Both the position numbers and the translations under genes were made by a program. This document shows positions 63,975-64,000 of a DNA stretch of 64,000 nucleotides, piece after piece (the first letter of the stretch is position 1; each line of letters begins with the position of its first letter). The notes under the pieces are model-generated. The model saw only the letters and a list, made by a program, of their open reading frames with translations. It ran no database searches and was not told the DNA's origin. Source of the stretch: Brachionus plicatilis (taxonomy: Eukaryota > Rotifera > Eurotatoria > Ploima > Brachionidae); assembly GCA_010279815.1 (NCBI GenBank), contig QEOQ01000663.1, positions 454,541-518,540 on the forward strand, written 5' to 3'.

Positions 63975-64000
63975 TTTTTTTTTTTGTCTTGACCTCTTGG

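Overview
The window looks like animal nuclear DNA. It is very AT-rich outside genes, has no bacterial operon structure, and most genes carry many introns of about 43-64 bp with GT..AG ends. The gene set (TMEM198, a thioester-containing alpha-2-macroglobulin/CD109-type protein, MTO1, ALDH5A1, UQCC1, CCDC137) is metazoan. High AT content, tiny introns and 3' splice sites sitting 0-5 nt before several start codons (a spliced-leader-like pattern) would fit a monogonont rotifer such as Brachionus. That is inference; other compact AT-rich animals are possible.

Layout: 0-3.2 kb is noncoding with an intact foldback MITE and a 15-bp tandem repeat. 3.2-5.6 kb (-) is TMEM198 in two exons. 5.6-22.1 kb is a gene-poor tract with a hAT-type MITE, another inverted-repeat element and a dead LINE fragment. 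22.1-24.4 kb (+) is MTO1 in seven exons, facing a 22-exon thioester protein gene on the minus strand (24.5-30.9 kb) with only 91 bp between stop codons. 30.9-43.9 kb is a second gene-poor tract. 43.9-48.0 kb (+) is one long GC-richer ORF for a serine-rich unrecognised protein, followed by a 115-bp assembly gap. 50.7-53.7 kb (-) holds ALDH5A1 and then UQCC1, 146 bp apart and possibly co-transcribed. 54.9-55.8 kb (-) is an intronless alpha/beta hydrolase with a Cys nucleophile. 58.3-59.4 kb (-) is CCDC137 in four exons. 62.5-64 kb (-) is a coiled-coil/low-complexity protein reaching almost to the window edge.

Shared biology: MTO1 (mitochondrial tRNA wobble modification), UQCC1 (complex III assembly) and ALDH5A1 (succinic semialdehyde oxidation) all act in mitochondria. 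The thioester protein is a secreted innate-immunity/protease-inhibitor type and TMEM198 is a membrane protein linked to Wnt signalling in vertebrates. I see no single dedicated pathway across the window. Exon boundaries were deduced by hand from splice signals, reading-frame phase and family similarity; every reconstructed multi-exon gene closes in frame.
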